A model generated the notes under the pieces. That model was not told the DNA's origin and searched no databases. It saw only the letters and a program-made list of their open reading frames with translations. Below are positions 1-6,453 of a DNA stretch of 32,120 nt, piece by piece (position 1 is the stretch's first letter; every line of letters starts with the position of its first letter). The stretch spans positions 1 through 32,120 of the forward strand of contig UQDE01000029.1 of the NCBI GenBank assembly GCA_900539735.1. Direction: 5' to 3'. The DNA comes from an uncultured Collinsella sp. (GTDB lineage Bacteria > Actinomycetota > Coriobacteriia > Coriobacteriales > Coriobacteriaceae). The position numbers and the translations under genes were made by a program.

Positions 1-93
1 TTCGTTAAACGGGCGCTAGGGCGTCACCCTTACACCAACATTTTCGACGCGATCAATCTATCGATTCTACGTGAGGCAATGGTCCTCATTTGA
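1..93 (+). CDS. C-terminal end of an unidentified protein (partial)
   Basis: From the first base an open frame reads about 30 codons to a TGA at 91-93, with a peptide ending in DAINLSILREAMVLI. The start lies outside the window. Composition looks protein-like but I recognise no family, and so short an open frame could be chance. Confidence 0.25.
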   Translation, partial: FVKRALGRHPYTNIFDAINLSILREAMVLI

Positions 94-140
94 TACCCGC
101 GCTGTTTGCGCACTAGGGAGCAAAGGAATCTGGCCGCCGC

Positions 141-479
141 TCAAATAAGATCACCGCCATCTTGCATAAACGACGCCATGTTAAGGTGCCTGATGCCATC
201 CCTCTCCTGCAATAGAGGATCAAGCGTGAACAAGTAGCGCGGACAACCATCCCTGATGTGGCCGAACGGCCTGTACTCGCGCTCCTCGACGCCTCTGTCG
301 GCAATCGACATAGAGACCTGGATGTAGGCGTAAGCATTGCGCCTACGAGCGATGAAGTCACACTCGAGCTTCCCAATACGGGCCACAGAAAGCTCATACC
401 CGCGCGATGCAAGATAGAGGTAGATCTTCACGTCGGTATATACGCAAGATGCACCCCTTTTTCTCAGCGTCCATTTCAT
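141..479 (-). pseudogene. C-terminal remnant of an AAA/DUF4143 ATPase
   Basis: This 112-residue frame matches only the last part of the DUF4143 nuclease-like domain that ends AAA_14/DUF4143 ATPases. It shows a YLYLASRGYEL segment, KLECDFIARR (the usual K-x-E-x-DF-x-A), YIQVS, EREY and a terminal DGIRHLNM. The same order occurs in the intact relative at 16166-17431 (KEVDFVAT, YVQAT, ERE, DGIRIV). The ATPase half with Walker A and B, about 300 residues, is absent. The frame opens at an ATG directly behind an ATAACTG sequence without a convincing ribosome site, so the present start is probably accidental. It is a different lineage from the complete copy, not a recent duplicate. Confidence 0.7.
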
Positions 480-480
480 C

Positions 481-540
481 AGTTATGGGGGTGCTTTTTT
501 ACATTTTATAAAAAAGCGTACCGATAGCTTATTCCCACTC
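481..540. repeat. AT-rich hairpin, motif shared with 3217-3228, att-like end
   Basis: Three things lie here. The 12-mer AGTTATGGGGGT (481-492) recurs at 3217-3228. A 9-bp perfect inverted repeat GCTTTTTTA/TAAAAAAGC occupies 493-501 and 509-517. An 11-base match TATTCCCACTC (530-540) corresponds to part of the guaA-end-like sequence at 3273-3291, and on the minus strand it reads E-W-E-stop. The order motif then TATTCCCACTC is the same at both places, 49 and 59 bases apart. This may be a worn integration boundary; the short matches make it tentative. Confidence 0.3.
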
Positions 541-1025
541 AGTTTCGAAAATCGAATGGTTTTGAAGTTTCGAAAGCGGCAGGGCACCATGCATAAGGGC
601 ATGTTGGGATCCGCACCAGTAAAACAGGAATTGACTCACGCGAGGAGGAGGCACCCCGTCGCCTCGATGCGTGCGACAGGCAGATTAGGTTTGGGGAGTA
701 GAACGGCCCTTGCGCGAGGCGTGAATTGTAATCGATAAAGCCGAGCTTTGAGAACATGCGGTTTATCTCGTCGAACGTTGAGTCAACAGGGGCTTGCGCC
801 CCGTCGGCCGACTTGGCGACGCCCATGCCCATGATGCCGGGCACAAGTGTGAATGCGCCACGTGGAGGCGAAGGGGTCACCCGAAAGGTTGATGGTAAGC
901 GAGCACCAGAGGTCAAGGTGGTCCTCGCCTTCCGGGTTTGTGAGGTCGAGGGCGAGTGCCCCTCCCTCGGTCGCGTACAGCGGCGGCAGGCACTCGGCCA
1001 GCTCCTCAGTCATAAGCGCTTGCAT
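539..1025 (-). pseudogene. Frameshifted remnant of a small accessory gene (DUF2958-like start)
   Basis: A well-placed ribosome site GGAGGGGAG precedes an ATG at 1025. The first frame reads MQALMTEELAECLPPLYATEG and continues to about DPFASTW, then loses protein character before its stop at 783. Protein-like sequence resumes in another frame of the same strand (KSADGAQ..., TFDEINRMFSKLGFIDYN, about 725-860). I infer one gene broken by a frameshift near 870. The opening resembles the LLTxEL...LPPLYATE start of DUF2958 proteins, which are common in mobile elements, but the rest does not clearly follow that family. The region below 720 is of doubtful coding character. Confidence 0.4.
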
Positions 1026-1404
1026 GTCCGTCTCCCCTCCAGGCCACGTCGGACCCCTAGAATCTTCGCCCCGCGGGCAAAGCCTCGGCGCGCCCCATGA
1101 CATCTCGGCTTTGCCCCCTGCAATGTCGCGCAGCGGAGACACCACCTGAGACGGATGTCGATGCATCGAACCCGAGACCGGGCGCGGCGGCGGAGAGCCT
1201 CTCGTGCGAACAATCTGCTCGATCCTGCCGCACCCATCTTAAAAAAGTTCGAAAACCGTTCAATCGTACGACATCCGTCGAACAGTCGGGGGTACACACC
1301 ACTACAGAAGGCCCACGGAACGGGGGGCGAGATGGTCGGCGACGGGTTCAAGGCACTCTCCGGCCCCACGCTCCGCTAGGGAGGGCGTCGGGAGGGAGGC
1401 CGTA
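1026..1404. other. Intergenic stretch without a recognisable gene
   Basis: This stretch lies between the divergent small remnant and the bPH gene. Open frames here have unnatural, arginine-rich translations and no ribosome sites. The only structure I see is an inverted GTTCGA/TCGAAC pair about 25 bases apart around 1247-1285, too weak to name as an operator. Confidence 0.5.
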
Positions 1405-1866
1405 ATGGGTGAGAAGGGCGAGCGGCCGGAGCGGGTGTTCCCCGGCAGGACAGACCCGTGGTTCATAGCGGCCATGGTGATTGTGGCGGGCGGTTTATCC
1501 GCGGCGTGTATCGCGTGTTTCCTGAGCTCGAGTCCCGCGCTCCTATGGGGCTGGCTCGCGCTGCTACCCGTCCCGGCCCTCGTGGCCCTGGCCGCCCTTC
1601 CCGTCCGCAGCAACCGCCTCGAGCTCTACGGCGACCGCCTCGTCGTCGTGTACGCTGGGATGCGTTCGGTGATACCCTACGCCCACGTGCGGGGCGTCCG
1701 GCGCACCAGGACGCTCTGGGCGGGGACGGCCAACTCGCTCGACCGCGTCTATATCAAGGCGCCCTACGACGGCGACGCCATCGTCTCGGTGACCGACAAC
1801 GATGCCCTCGTGGCAGAGCTCGAGCGTAGGTGCGGCCTGCGGCCCGACTGCGAACAAGGCAACTAG
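1405..1866 (+). CDS. Membrane protein with bacterial PH-like domain (bPH_4 type)
   Basis: This is a 153-residue protein. Residues about 18-42 and 46-67 form two hydrophobic segments, a hairpin anchor in the cytoplasmic membrane. Residues about 70-145 form a small beta-rich domain with the pattern NRLELYGDRLVVVYAG, then SVIPYAHVRGVRRTRTLWAG, then a late SLDRVYIKA. I recognise this as the bPH_4 (PF06713, formerly DUF1200) family, in which the IPY-x-x-I/V-x-x-V-x-R-T-R/S-x-x-WAG stretch is typical. Start chosen at 1405 behind GGAGGGAGGCC. It is the only apparently complete gene in the left patch. Function is unknown in the family; a role in membrane or envelope stress has been guessed for relatives. 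Confidence 0.7.
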   Translation: MGEKGERPERVFPGRTDPWFIAAMVIVAGGLSAACIACFLSSSPALLWGWLALLPVPALVALAALPVRSNRLELYGDRLVVVYAGMRSVIPYAHVRGVRRTRTLWAGTANSLDRVYIKAPYDGDAIVSVTDNDALVAELERRCGLRPDCEQGN

Positions 1867-1890
1867 CTTCGCAGGGCGGCTATCAGCGAC

Positions 1891-2293
1891 TTGCTGCTCA
1901 TCGTCATATCACGACGGTCAATTCTGGGTCGGGCTGGCGGAGCACGTCGAGGGCGGAAGGTATGGCGTCGCCCGCATCGTCTTCGGCGCGGAGCCGTCCG
2001 ATGAGAAGATTCTGCGATTCGTTACAAGCAAATGGGAGAAGTTCTCATTCTTCGGTGGCGAACCGGCTGAGGTAAGCAAGCCCGCGAAGAACCCCAAGCG
2101 GCGCGCTCGCGAGGCGGCGAAGGCCCTTAAACGGCCCGCTGTGAGCACCAAGGCACAACAGGCGCTCGCGGCACAGCGGGAAGCGATGAAGCGGGAGCCG
2201 GCTCAAGCAAGAAGTCAGCGTCGCGCGGATGAGGCGGAGGCGCGCTTCGAGCAGCGGAAGTTGAAGCGCAAGCAGAAGCATCGTGGGCATTGA
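1891..2293 (+). pseudogene. yjdF: YjdF family protein (DUF2992), 5' end damaged
   Basis: From about 1907 the frame matches YjdF nearly end to end: YHDGQFWVGLAEHVEGGRYG, VARIVFGAEPSDE, then KNPKRRAREAAKALK, STKAQQALAAQRE and the charged tail FEQRKLKRKQKHRGH. YjdF starts with a short strand before the DGQFW motif. Here that part (LLLIV, 1891-1905) is in another frame, and no ATG, GTG or TTG with a ribosome site lies in the main frame; the only ATG upstream in frame is inside the preceding gene. I infer a one-base shift near 1906. YjdF function is not established; in other bacteria it is preceded by the yjdF riboswitch, which I do not see here. The tail is partly duplicated at 13533-13563. Confidence 0.75.
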
Positions 2294-2501
2294 TCGCCAT
2301 TTGCAGCAAGGCAAACCATATACAGCAGCGGCCCCAGTTCCACTTGAAGCCGACGCCGCGTAGACGCTGATGGTGACGGCTATGCACGGGCACGGGCGCA
2401 CCACTGCACTTCACAGCTTGTTTCTCAAGTATTTGGGACGCACACGCGGCGTTCAAAAATGCGGAGCGACTCCACATGGCTCGAGACTGAGCCGAGGCGC
2501 C

Positions 2502-3044
2502 CTACTTCTCGCCCTCCAGCAGCCCCACGATGCGGTCGATGTCGACGGCAAAGCGAGGCCTTCCCTCGCGCTCGTAGCGGTCGAGGTATGCCTGGCACTC
2601 GGAGACAATGCGCTTGGTATTGCCGTCGATGATGCGCTGGAGCGTCTCGTAGTAGGCCGAGCTCTCGGTCCTGAAGCGGCGCTGGTAGACCTTGGTTATG
2701 GGGAACATCTTGATGTAGTGGATGCCGTGGCGGCAGCCGGGGCGCGTCGTGGGGCGGGGTGGCAACGCAAAGTACTGGTCTTTGGGCACGTTAGGGGCGA
2801 TGTTGGAACGCAGCGGCACGGCGAAGTCCCTGCGCTTCCCGCGGAAACGCAGCCTCACCACCACGATGCAGGGGCGATTGTGCTTAAGCATGGGCTCGCG
2901 GTCACTCTCGACGAGATCGAAGAAGTCCTGGGGATGGATACGATCTTCATCGGTTACGCCCCCTTCATACGAAGCGGGGCCCGCATCGTTGCAGGCCCCT
3001 ACAGGTGGGCGATATTCTACGCCTTGCGGCACCCCGTCGCCCAC
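2502..3044 (-). CDS. ToxN/AbiQ-like toxin candidate (orphan)
   Basis: Residues from about 35 to the end look like one compact protein: HPQDFFDLVESDRE, NRPCIVVVRLRFRGKRRDFA, VPLRSNI, QYFALPPRP, RHGIHYIKMFPI, then helices AYYETLQRIIDGNTKRIVSE and a final DIDRIVGLLE. NRP-x-I, the F-x-x-PLRS strand, the I-x-Y-x-KMFP strand and the long C-terminal helices recall ToxN/AbiQ endoribonucleases of type III toxin-antitoxin systems; this is recognition by eye. Type III antitoxins are tandem RNA repeats just upstream, and I see none in 3045-3300. The formal GTG start at 3044 lacks a ribosome site. A better signal, GAAGGGGG before an ATG at 2950 (MKIVSI), is in another frame, so the N-terminus may be frameshifted. 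Confidence 0.5.
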   Translation of the reverse strand: MGDGVPQGVEYRPPVGACNDAGPASYEGGVTDEDRIHPQDFFDLVESDREPMLKHNRPCIVVVRLRFRGKRRDFAVPLRSNIAPNVPKDQYFALPPRPTTRPGCRHGIHYIKMFPITKVYQRRFRTESSAYYETLQRIIDGNTKRIVSECQAYLDRYEREGRPRFAVDIDRIVGLLEGEK

Positions 3045-3215
3045 GGAGGTTAAACGTACACGTAAGCCGTACTCTGAAAGCCGCGGCTTCCGGCGAGTAG
3101 TTTATACCACGAAAGGTCGATTTCAATGCGCATAGCTCGCAAAATAACACTCGCTGGGCCGTCACCCCTGGCAGTTACCCTCCAATCTTCATTGGAGTCA
3201 GCAGGTCAATTCATA

Positions 3216-3265
3216 TAGTTATGGGGGTATATCCTAAAGGGAATCAAATTTATACCCCATAACTA
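3216..3265. repeat. 15-base inverted repeat (operator-like or stem-loop)
   Basis: TAGTTATGGGGGTATA (3216-3231) is mirrored by TATACCCCATAACTA (3251-3265), differing by one G in the run, with about 19 bases between. One arm also stands at 481-492 beside the truncated DUF4143 gene. An inverted repeat of different sequence stands at the intact DUF4143 gene (17437-17474). It could be an operator left from a lost gene or a transcript stem-loop. Confidence 0.5.
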
Positions 3266-3272
3266 AGGAATT

Positions 3273-3291
3273 TTCTATTCCCACTCGATGG
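3273..3291. other. Direct repeat of the guaA 3' end (putative attachment site)
   Basis: TTCTATTCCCACTCGATGG matches 17886-17904, which spans the stop and last codons of guaA, at 18 of 19 bases in the same orientation. On the minus strand it reads A-I-E-W-E-stop, as guaA reads T-I-E-W-E-stop. Integrases that target the guaA 3' end leave such direct repeats at the far end of the island. No integrase gene is present nearby. Confidence 0.5.
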
Positions 3292-3427
3292 CTAGAGCCC
3301 TGGTGTAATTGACTGGATCACCGTTCCGGGAACCGGTATCGACCTACCTGTCCGCCAAACTCCTTCTTCAGCTCCAGCCTAGTATCTGACTCGCGCCGTT
3401 ATAAGCGAAAACCGAAGAGATGCATCT

Positions 3428-3458
3428 TTGCCAAGAAAATAAGGTTAGCCTTATCTTA
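3428..3458 (+). promoter_or_regulatory. Iron-box promoter (DtxR/IdeR-type operator over -10)
   Basis: The 19 bases 3440-3458 (TAAGGTTAGCCTTATCTTA) agree with the DtxR/IdeR consensus TWAGGTTAGSCTAACCTWA at 17 positions. They overlap a plausible promoter: TTGCCA at 3428-3433, an 18-base spacer and TATCTT at 3452-3457. An iron-loaded DtxR-family repressor bound here would block polymerase, so the downstream methyltransferase genes should be expressed in iron shortage. The regulator gene is not in the window. Confidence 0.6.
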
Positions 3459-3513
3459 CTGCATGATTCGTGTGTTATGGTTAGATGGCTCTAACTTTTT
3501 GGGGGCGATAGCC

Positions 3514-4143
3514 ATGCACGAATGCAAGGACTTCTGGGACAAGAATGCCGGTCGGTACGACCGCTTCATGCGAAACGACCGGGCGGCGTATGAGAAGATG
3601 TATGGGCTGATCCGGCCGGTGGTGAAAGAAAAAACCGTACTGGAGGTTGCCACCGGCACGGGGCTTATCGCAAAGAGCATCGTGAATACAGCGGCGCATA
3701 TCGAGGCTACGGACGCTTCTGCACAGATGATCCTTGAAGCAAAACGGGACAATCAATCCGCAAAGCTGCACTTTTCCGTACAAGATATGTTCCGCCTGCC
3801 CTATGCACAGAAGTCCTTCGAAGTGGTGATCGTGTCCAACGCGCTTCACATAGTGCCGCATCCGGAAAAGGCCCTGCAAGAAATCAGGCGGGTGCTGAAG
3901 GACGACGGCGTGCTCATCGCGCCAACCTTCACCCACGCGGGGAACTCGGTTTCCGGCAAAGCAAAAGCCCTTTTCATGAGCATGGCGGGATTCCCCCTCC
4001 ACAGCAGGTGGACAAGCGAGGAATACCTGCGTTTCCTGCGTCAAAACGGCTGGGCGGTGCAGAAAAGCGCGGTGCTGAAGGCCTCGTTCCAGTTGACCTA
4101 TACGGAATGCACGAAATCGGAGGGGCCAGATGTCGTTCTTTGA
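3514..4143 (+). CDS. Class I SAM-dependent methyltransferase (UbiE/Methyltransf_11 type)
   Basis: This soluble protein of 209 residues transfers a methyl group from S-adenosylmethionine to an unknown small molecule. Motif I is LEVATGTGLIA, followed by the acidic strand end IEATDAS, VQDMFRLPY, VIVSNALHIVPHPEKAL and IRRVLKDDGVLIAPTF, the classical Rossmann order. I start it at ATG 3514 (MHECKDFWDKNAGRYDRF) behind GGGGGCG, because family members begin there; a frame from 3463 adds 17 unrelated residues. It overlaps the next gene by 14 bases. Base composition is lower in GC than the sugar operon alongside, and the protein resembles Firmicutes members, suggesting transfer. The iron box upstream points to a role in iron or metallophore metabolism; the substrate cannot be read from sequence. 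Confidence 0.8.
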   Translation: MHECKDFWDKNAGRYDRFMRNDRAAYEKMYGLIRPVVKEKTVLEVATGTGLIAKSIVNTAAHIEATDASAQMILEAKRDNQSAKLHFSVQDMFRLPYAQKSFEVVIVSNALHIVPHPEKALQEIRRVLKDDGVLIAPTFTHAGNSVSGKAKALFMSMAGFPLHSRWTSEEYLRFLRQNGWAVQKSAVLKASFQLTYTECTKSEGPDVVL

Positions 4144-4495
4144 AAACACCCGCAAGCCCGTGGGCCTCGGCGGAAAACTTATGGTTGCCATGATGAATCT
4201 GGGCCACGGCCCTGTGGCGCGGTGGGGACTTCAATTTCTACGACTTGCGCCAAACGCCAAAGTGCTAGATTGCGGCTGCGGCGGCGGGGCAAACATAAAA
4301 CGACTGCTGAAAAAATGCCCGCATGGCGTCGTCAAGGGCATCGACTATTCGCCCGTCAGCGTGGAGAAGGCTAGAAAGCTCAACCGAACTGCAATTCAGG
4401 AGGGGCGTTGCGCCGTTCTGCAAGGCAGTGTGGCGGATATGGCGTTTGAGGACGCCATGCGGGCATTTTTGCATCCATCCTGCACATGGCGATAG
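4130..4495 (+). pseudogene. Second SAM methyltransferase, truncated by deletion
   Basis: The reading begins MSFFENTRKPVGLGGKLMVA, with motif I VLDCGCGGGANIKRLL and GIDYSPVSVEKARKLN, as in a class I methyltransferase of about 200 residues. After VLQGSVADM (around residue 105) the family's next segment, the substrate-side strand and helix, is missing. The frame runs 15 unrelated residues to a stop. The downstream DNA encodes the tail of a membrane protein in another frame, so a deletion joined two genes near 4440-4465. Without the C-terminal half of the fold it is unlikely to be active. Translation is coupled to the preceding gene by overlap. Confidence 0.75.
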
Positions 4496-4551
4496 GCATG
4501 ACGGTCATAGCGGCTGTGCTGGCGGCAATTATGACAGTTTTTATTCACTGA
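4471..4551 (+). pseudogene. C-terminal transmembrane tail of a lost membrane protein
   Basis: In a frame different from the truncated methyltransferase, about 26 codons read ASILHMAIGMTVIAAVLAAI and end MTVFIH before a TGA at 4549-4551. This is one good transmembrane helix with a short tail, as at the end of a permease or exporter. The rest of that gene was removed by the deletion. Its family cannot be decided. Confidence 0.5.
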
Positions 4552-4562
4552 GGAAGAAACCT

Positions 4563-5393
4563 ATGAAATGTAAAATTGAGAAAAACACCGTTCAGGAAAC
4601 GCTGATCCTCCCGCTGTATTCCCGGAAGCTGTGTACGGAGCTGTACCCGAACCTTTATAGGGATGAAACAGCGGTTCGTCTGCTCGACCAAATCGACTAC
4701 GACTTTTCAGAGGCAGCGAAAAGCTCCCGCAGCCTGATGCAGCGTTTTGGTGCGCTGGAGGTGGCCATGCGGCAGGGTGATCTTGCTTTCGAGGTACAGG
4801 ATTACCTGAAAGGCCACCCCAATGCGGCGGTGGTCAATCTGGGCTGCGGACTGGACAACACCGGCAGAACCTGCGACAACGGTAGATGCAAGATTTACAA
4901 TCTGGACTTCCCGGATGTGATTGCCTTGCGACAGCAGCTACTGCCCGCCGGGGATCGAGAACAAAATATCCCCTGCGACCTGAAAGACACCGCATGGTTT
5001 AGCAAAATCGATGCCTCCGGCGGGGCGGTGTTCTTTGCCTCCGGGGTGTTCTATTACTTTCTGACCCAGCAGGTCCGGGAACTGGTGCGGGGGATGGCGG
5101 ACGCTTTCCCCGGCGGTGTGCTGGTCTTTGATGCTGCCAATCGGACGGCAGTAAAGATGATCGCAAAAACATGGCTTAAGACTGCAAAAATCAAGGATGT
5201 GGGGGCATATTTTGCGGTTTCGGATGCCGCCAAGGAAATCGGCACGTGGGACAGCCGTCTGCAGGTCACAAGTCGCGGCTATATGCTGGGTTACAACGAT
5301 TTGAGAGACTCTTCTGTCAGCGGCTTTTTCCGGTTTCTCGCAAGGGTCGGTGACAATGGGATGAAAATGCAAATCGTGAAAATAAGATTTTGA
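4563..5393 (+). CDS. Class I SAM methyltransferase of the leucine carboxyl methyltransferase (LCM) type
   Basis: This 276-residue protein begins MKCKIEKNTVQETLILPLYS behind GAGGAAG. Its pattern is that of the PF04072 family (leucine carboxyl/polyketide-type O-methyltransferases): RDETAVRLLDQIDYDF near the start, a RFGALEVAMRQ segment, motif I VVNLGCGLDN at about 98-107, NLDFPDVIALRQQLLP, then GGAVFFASGVFYYFLTQQVR and FPGGVLVFDAAN. It likely methylates an oxygen of a small acid or metabolite; the substrate is unknown. It is the third gene of the iron-box cluster, 11 bases after the membrane-protein scrap, and is followed directly by a strong terminator. The cluster's GC is visibly lower than its neighbours. 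Confidence 0.8.
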   Translation: MKCKIEKNTVQETLILPLYSRKLCTELYPNLYRDETAVRLLDQIDYDFSEAAKSSRSLMQRFGALEVAMRQGDLAFEVQDYLKGHPNAAVVNLGCGLDNTGRTCDNGRCKIYNLDFPDVIALRQQLLPAGDREQNIPCDLKDTAWFSKIDASGGAVFFASGVFYYFLTQQVRELVRGMADAFPGGVLVFDAANRTAVKMIAKTWLKTAKIKDVGAYFAVSDAAKEIGTWDSRLQVTSRGYMLGYNDLRDSSVSGFFRFLARVGDNGMKMQIVKIRF

Positions 5394-5406
5394 GAGGCAA
5401 AAATGC

Positions 5407-5460
5407 AAAAGACGAGCACTTCTTGCCGCTCAATTGGCAAGAAGCGCTCGTCTTTTCTTA
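5407..5460. terminator. Strong bidirectional terminator
   Basis: AAAAGACGAGCACTTCTTGCC (5407-5427) pairs with 5436-5456 with a single mismatch around an 8-base loop. Runs of T follow on both strands. It ends the methyltransferase cluster (plus) and the sugar operon (minus), which converge here. Confidence 0.9.
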
Positions 5461-5488
5461 ACGCGTTGTATGGCGGAGAGAGCGCAAG

Positions 5489-6373
5489 TTACGCGAGCGC
5501 CCTTCTTGCCAGCTCGGCCGCGCCGAGGATTCCTTGGTCGCCGCCGCAGCCTGGGGCGCAGATGTAGCTCTCCATGTCCTTAAGCTCGGCGGTCTGGATG
5601 TAGCCACCCAGATATTCGAGGGTCTTCTTGCGGACGATGCCGTAGAGCTGCTCCTGGTGCATCACGCCGCCGCCGAGGACGATGCGGCGAGGCGAGTACA
5701 TGAGCACGAGGTTCGCGCACATCTGCCCCAGATAATCCCCCTCGAGCGCCCACACCTCATCGTTGTCCGCGAGCTCGGCCGCGGGCTTTCCCCAGCGCGC
5801 GGCAATGGCGGGGCCGGAGGCGAGGCCCTCGAGACAGCTCGCGTGGCTCGGGCAGACGCAGCGTCCCTCCTCGGTAGGACGGGTCCTTACCAGCATGTGG
5901 CCGGCCTCGGGGTGCAGCATGCCGTGAAGGAGCCTGCCCACGCACATGACGCCCGCGCCCACGCCGGTGCCGATGGTCACGTAGGCGGCGTCCTCGAGCC
6001 CCTTGCAGCAGCCGTAGACCACTTCGCCGAGGCAGGCAACGTTCACGTCCGTGTCGTAGGCCACCGGAATCCCGAGGGCGTCGGCGAACGCGGCGCGAAG
6101 ACCATGGCCTCGCCACGCGAGCTTGGGCGTCTGGAGGATGGAGCCGTAGCGCTCGTCGTTGGGGTCGACGCAGGTCGGGCCGAAGGCGCCGATGCCCAAC
6201 GCGTCCACATCACGGACGGTGAACCACTCGATCATCTGCGGGACGGTCTCGGCGGGCGTAAGCGTCGGGGTCTCCATACGGTCGAGGACCTCGCCGTCGC
6301 CGGACACCACGGCACAGACCATCTTGGTCCCGCCGGCCTCGAGGGCGCCGAGCCTCATTTGCTTTTCGCTCAT
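5489..6373 (-). CDS. ROK-family sugar kinase, fructokinase-like
   Basis: This 294-residue cytoplasmic kinase would phosphorylate a free hexose with ATP, most likely fructose to fructose 6-phosphate. Its N-terminus LGALEAGGTKMVCAV (8-22) matches the GmuE/YdhR-type bacterial fructokinases, which have EAGGTK in place of DxGGT. DTDVN (catalytic Asp109), TIGTGVGAG and the zinc knuckle H159 with C174-P-S-H177-A-S-C180 follow in order. Start at ATG 6373 behind GGAGG. It is the last gene of the PTS/GH172 operon, 80 bases after the GH172 gene and separated from it by a hairpin that may lower its expression. The zinc pattern and EAGGTK favour fructokinase over glucokinase or a NagC-type regulator, since no DNA-binding domain is present. 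Confidence 0.85.
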   Translation of the reverse strand: MSEKQMRLGALEAGGTKMVCAVVSGDGEVLDRMETPTLTPAETVPQMIEWFTVRDVDALGIGAFGPTCVDPNDERYGSILQTPKLAWRGHGLRAAFADALGIPVAYDTDVNVACLGEVVYGCCKGLEDAAYVTIGTGVGAGVMCVGRLLHGMLHPEAGHMLVRTRPTEEGRCVCPSHASCLEGLASGPAIAARWGKPAAELADNDEVWALEGDYLGQMCANLVLMYSPRRIVLGGGVMHQEQLYGIVRKKTLEYLGGYIQTAELKDMESYICAPGCGGDQGILGAAELARRALA

Positions 6374-6390
6374 GTGATCCTCCTTACAAA

Positions 6391-6426
6391 GGGACGCCCG
6401 CAGTCATGGTCAACCGCGGGCGCCCC
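6391..6426 (-). promoter_or_regulatory. Intercistronic GC hairpin between GH172 and kinase genes
   Basis: GGGACGCCCGC (6391-6401) pairs with GCGGGCGCCCC (6416-6426) with one mismatch around a 14-base loop. On the minus strand it is followed by CCCTTTGTAAGG and the kinase ribosome site. It could act as a partial terminator or an mRNA-stability element that adjusts kinase levels. Confidence 0.6.
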
Positions 6427-6453
6427 ATAACGTTGGCTTGTTTCGAGGCGACC

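Larger units (their letters stand above)
3045..3427. other. Gene-free stretch with a stem-loop, an inverted repeat and an att-like site
   Basis: No complete gene is supported. A small stem-loop TCCAAT-CTTC-ATTGGA lies at 3181-3196. On the minus strand 3274-3400 carries a protein-like scrap in two frames (ELKKEFGGQVGRYRFPE and GDPVNYTRALAIEWE-stop). It may be the decayed 3' end of a mobile-element gene ending on the att-like sequence. The inverted repeat and the att-like site are listed separately. Confidence 0.4.

Noticed and set aside
1247..1285. Possible LexA/SOS box around GTTCGAAAACCGTTC
   Set aside because: The spacing and half-sites do not fit CGAAC-N4-GTTCG well, and no SOS-type gene follows.
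3045..3300. Type III antitoxin RNA repeats upstream of the ToxN-like gene
   Set aside because: I looked for tandem repeats of about 30-40 bases followed by a terminator and found only one small stem-loop and one inverted repeat.
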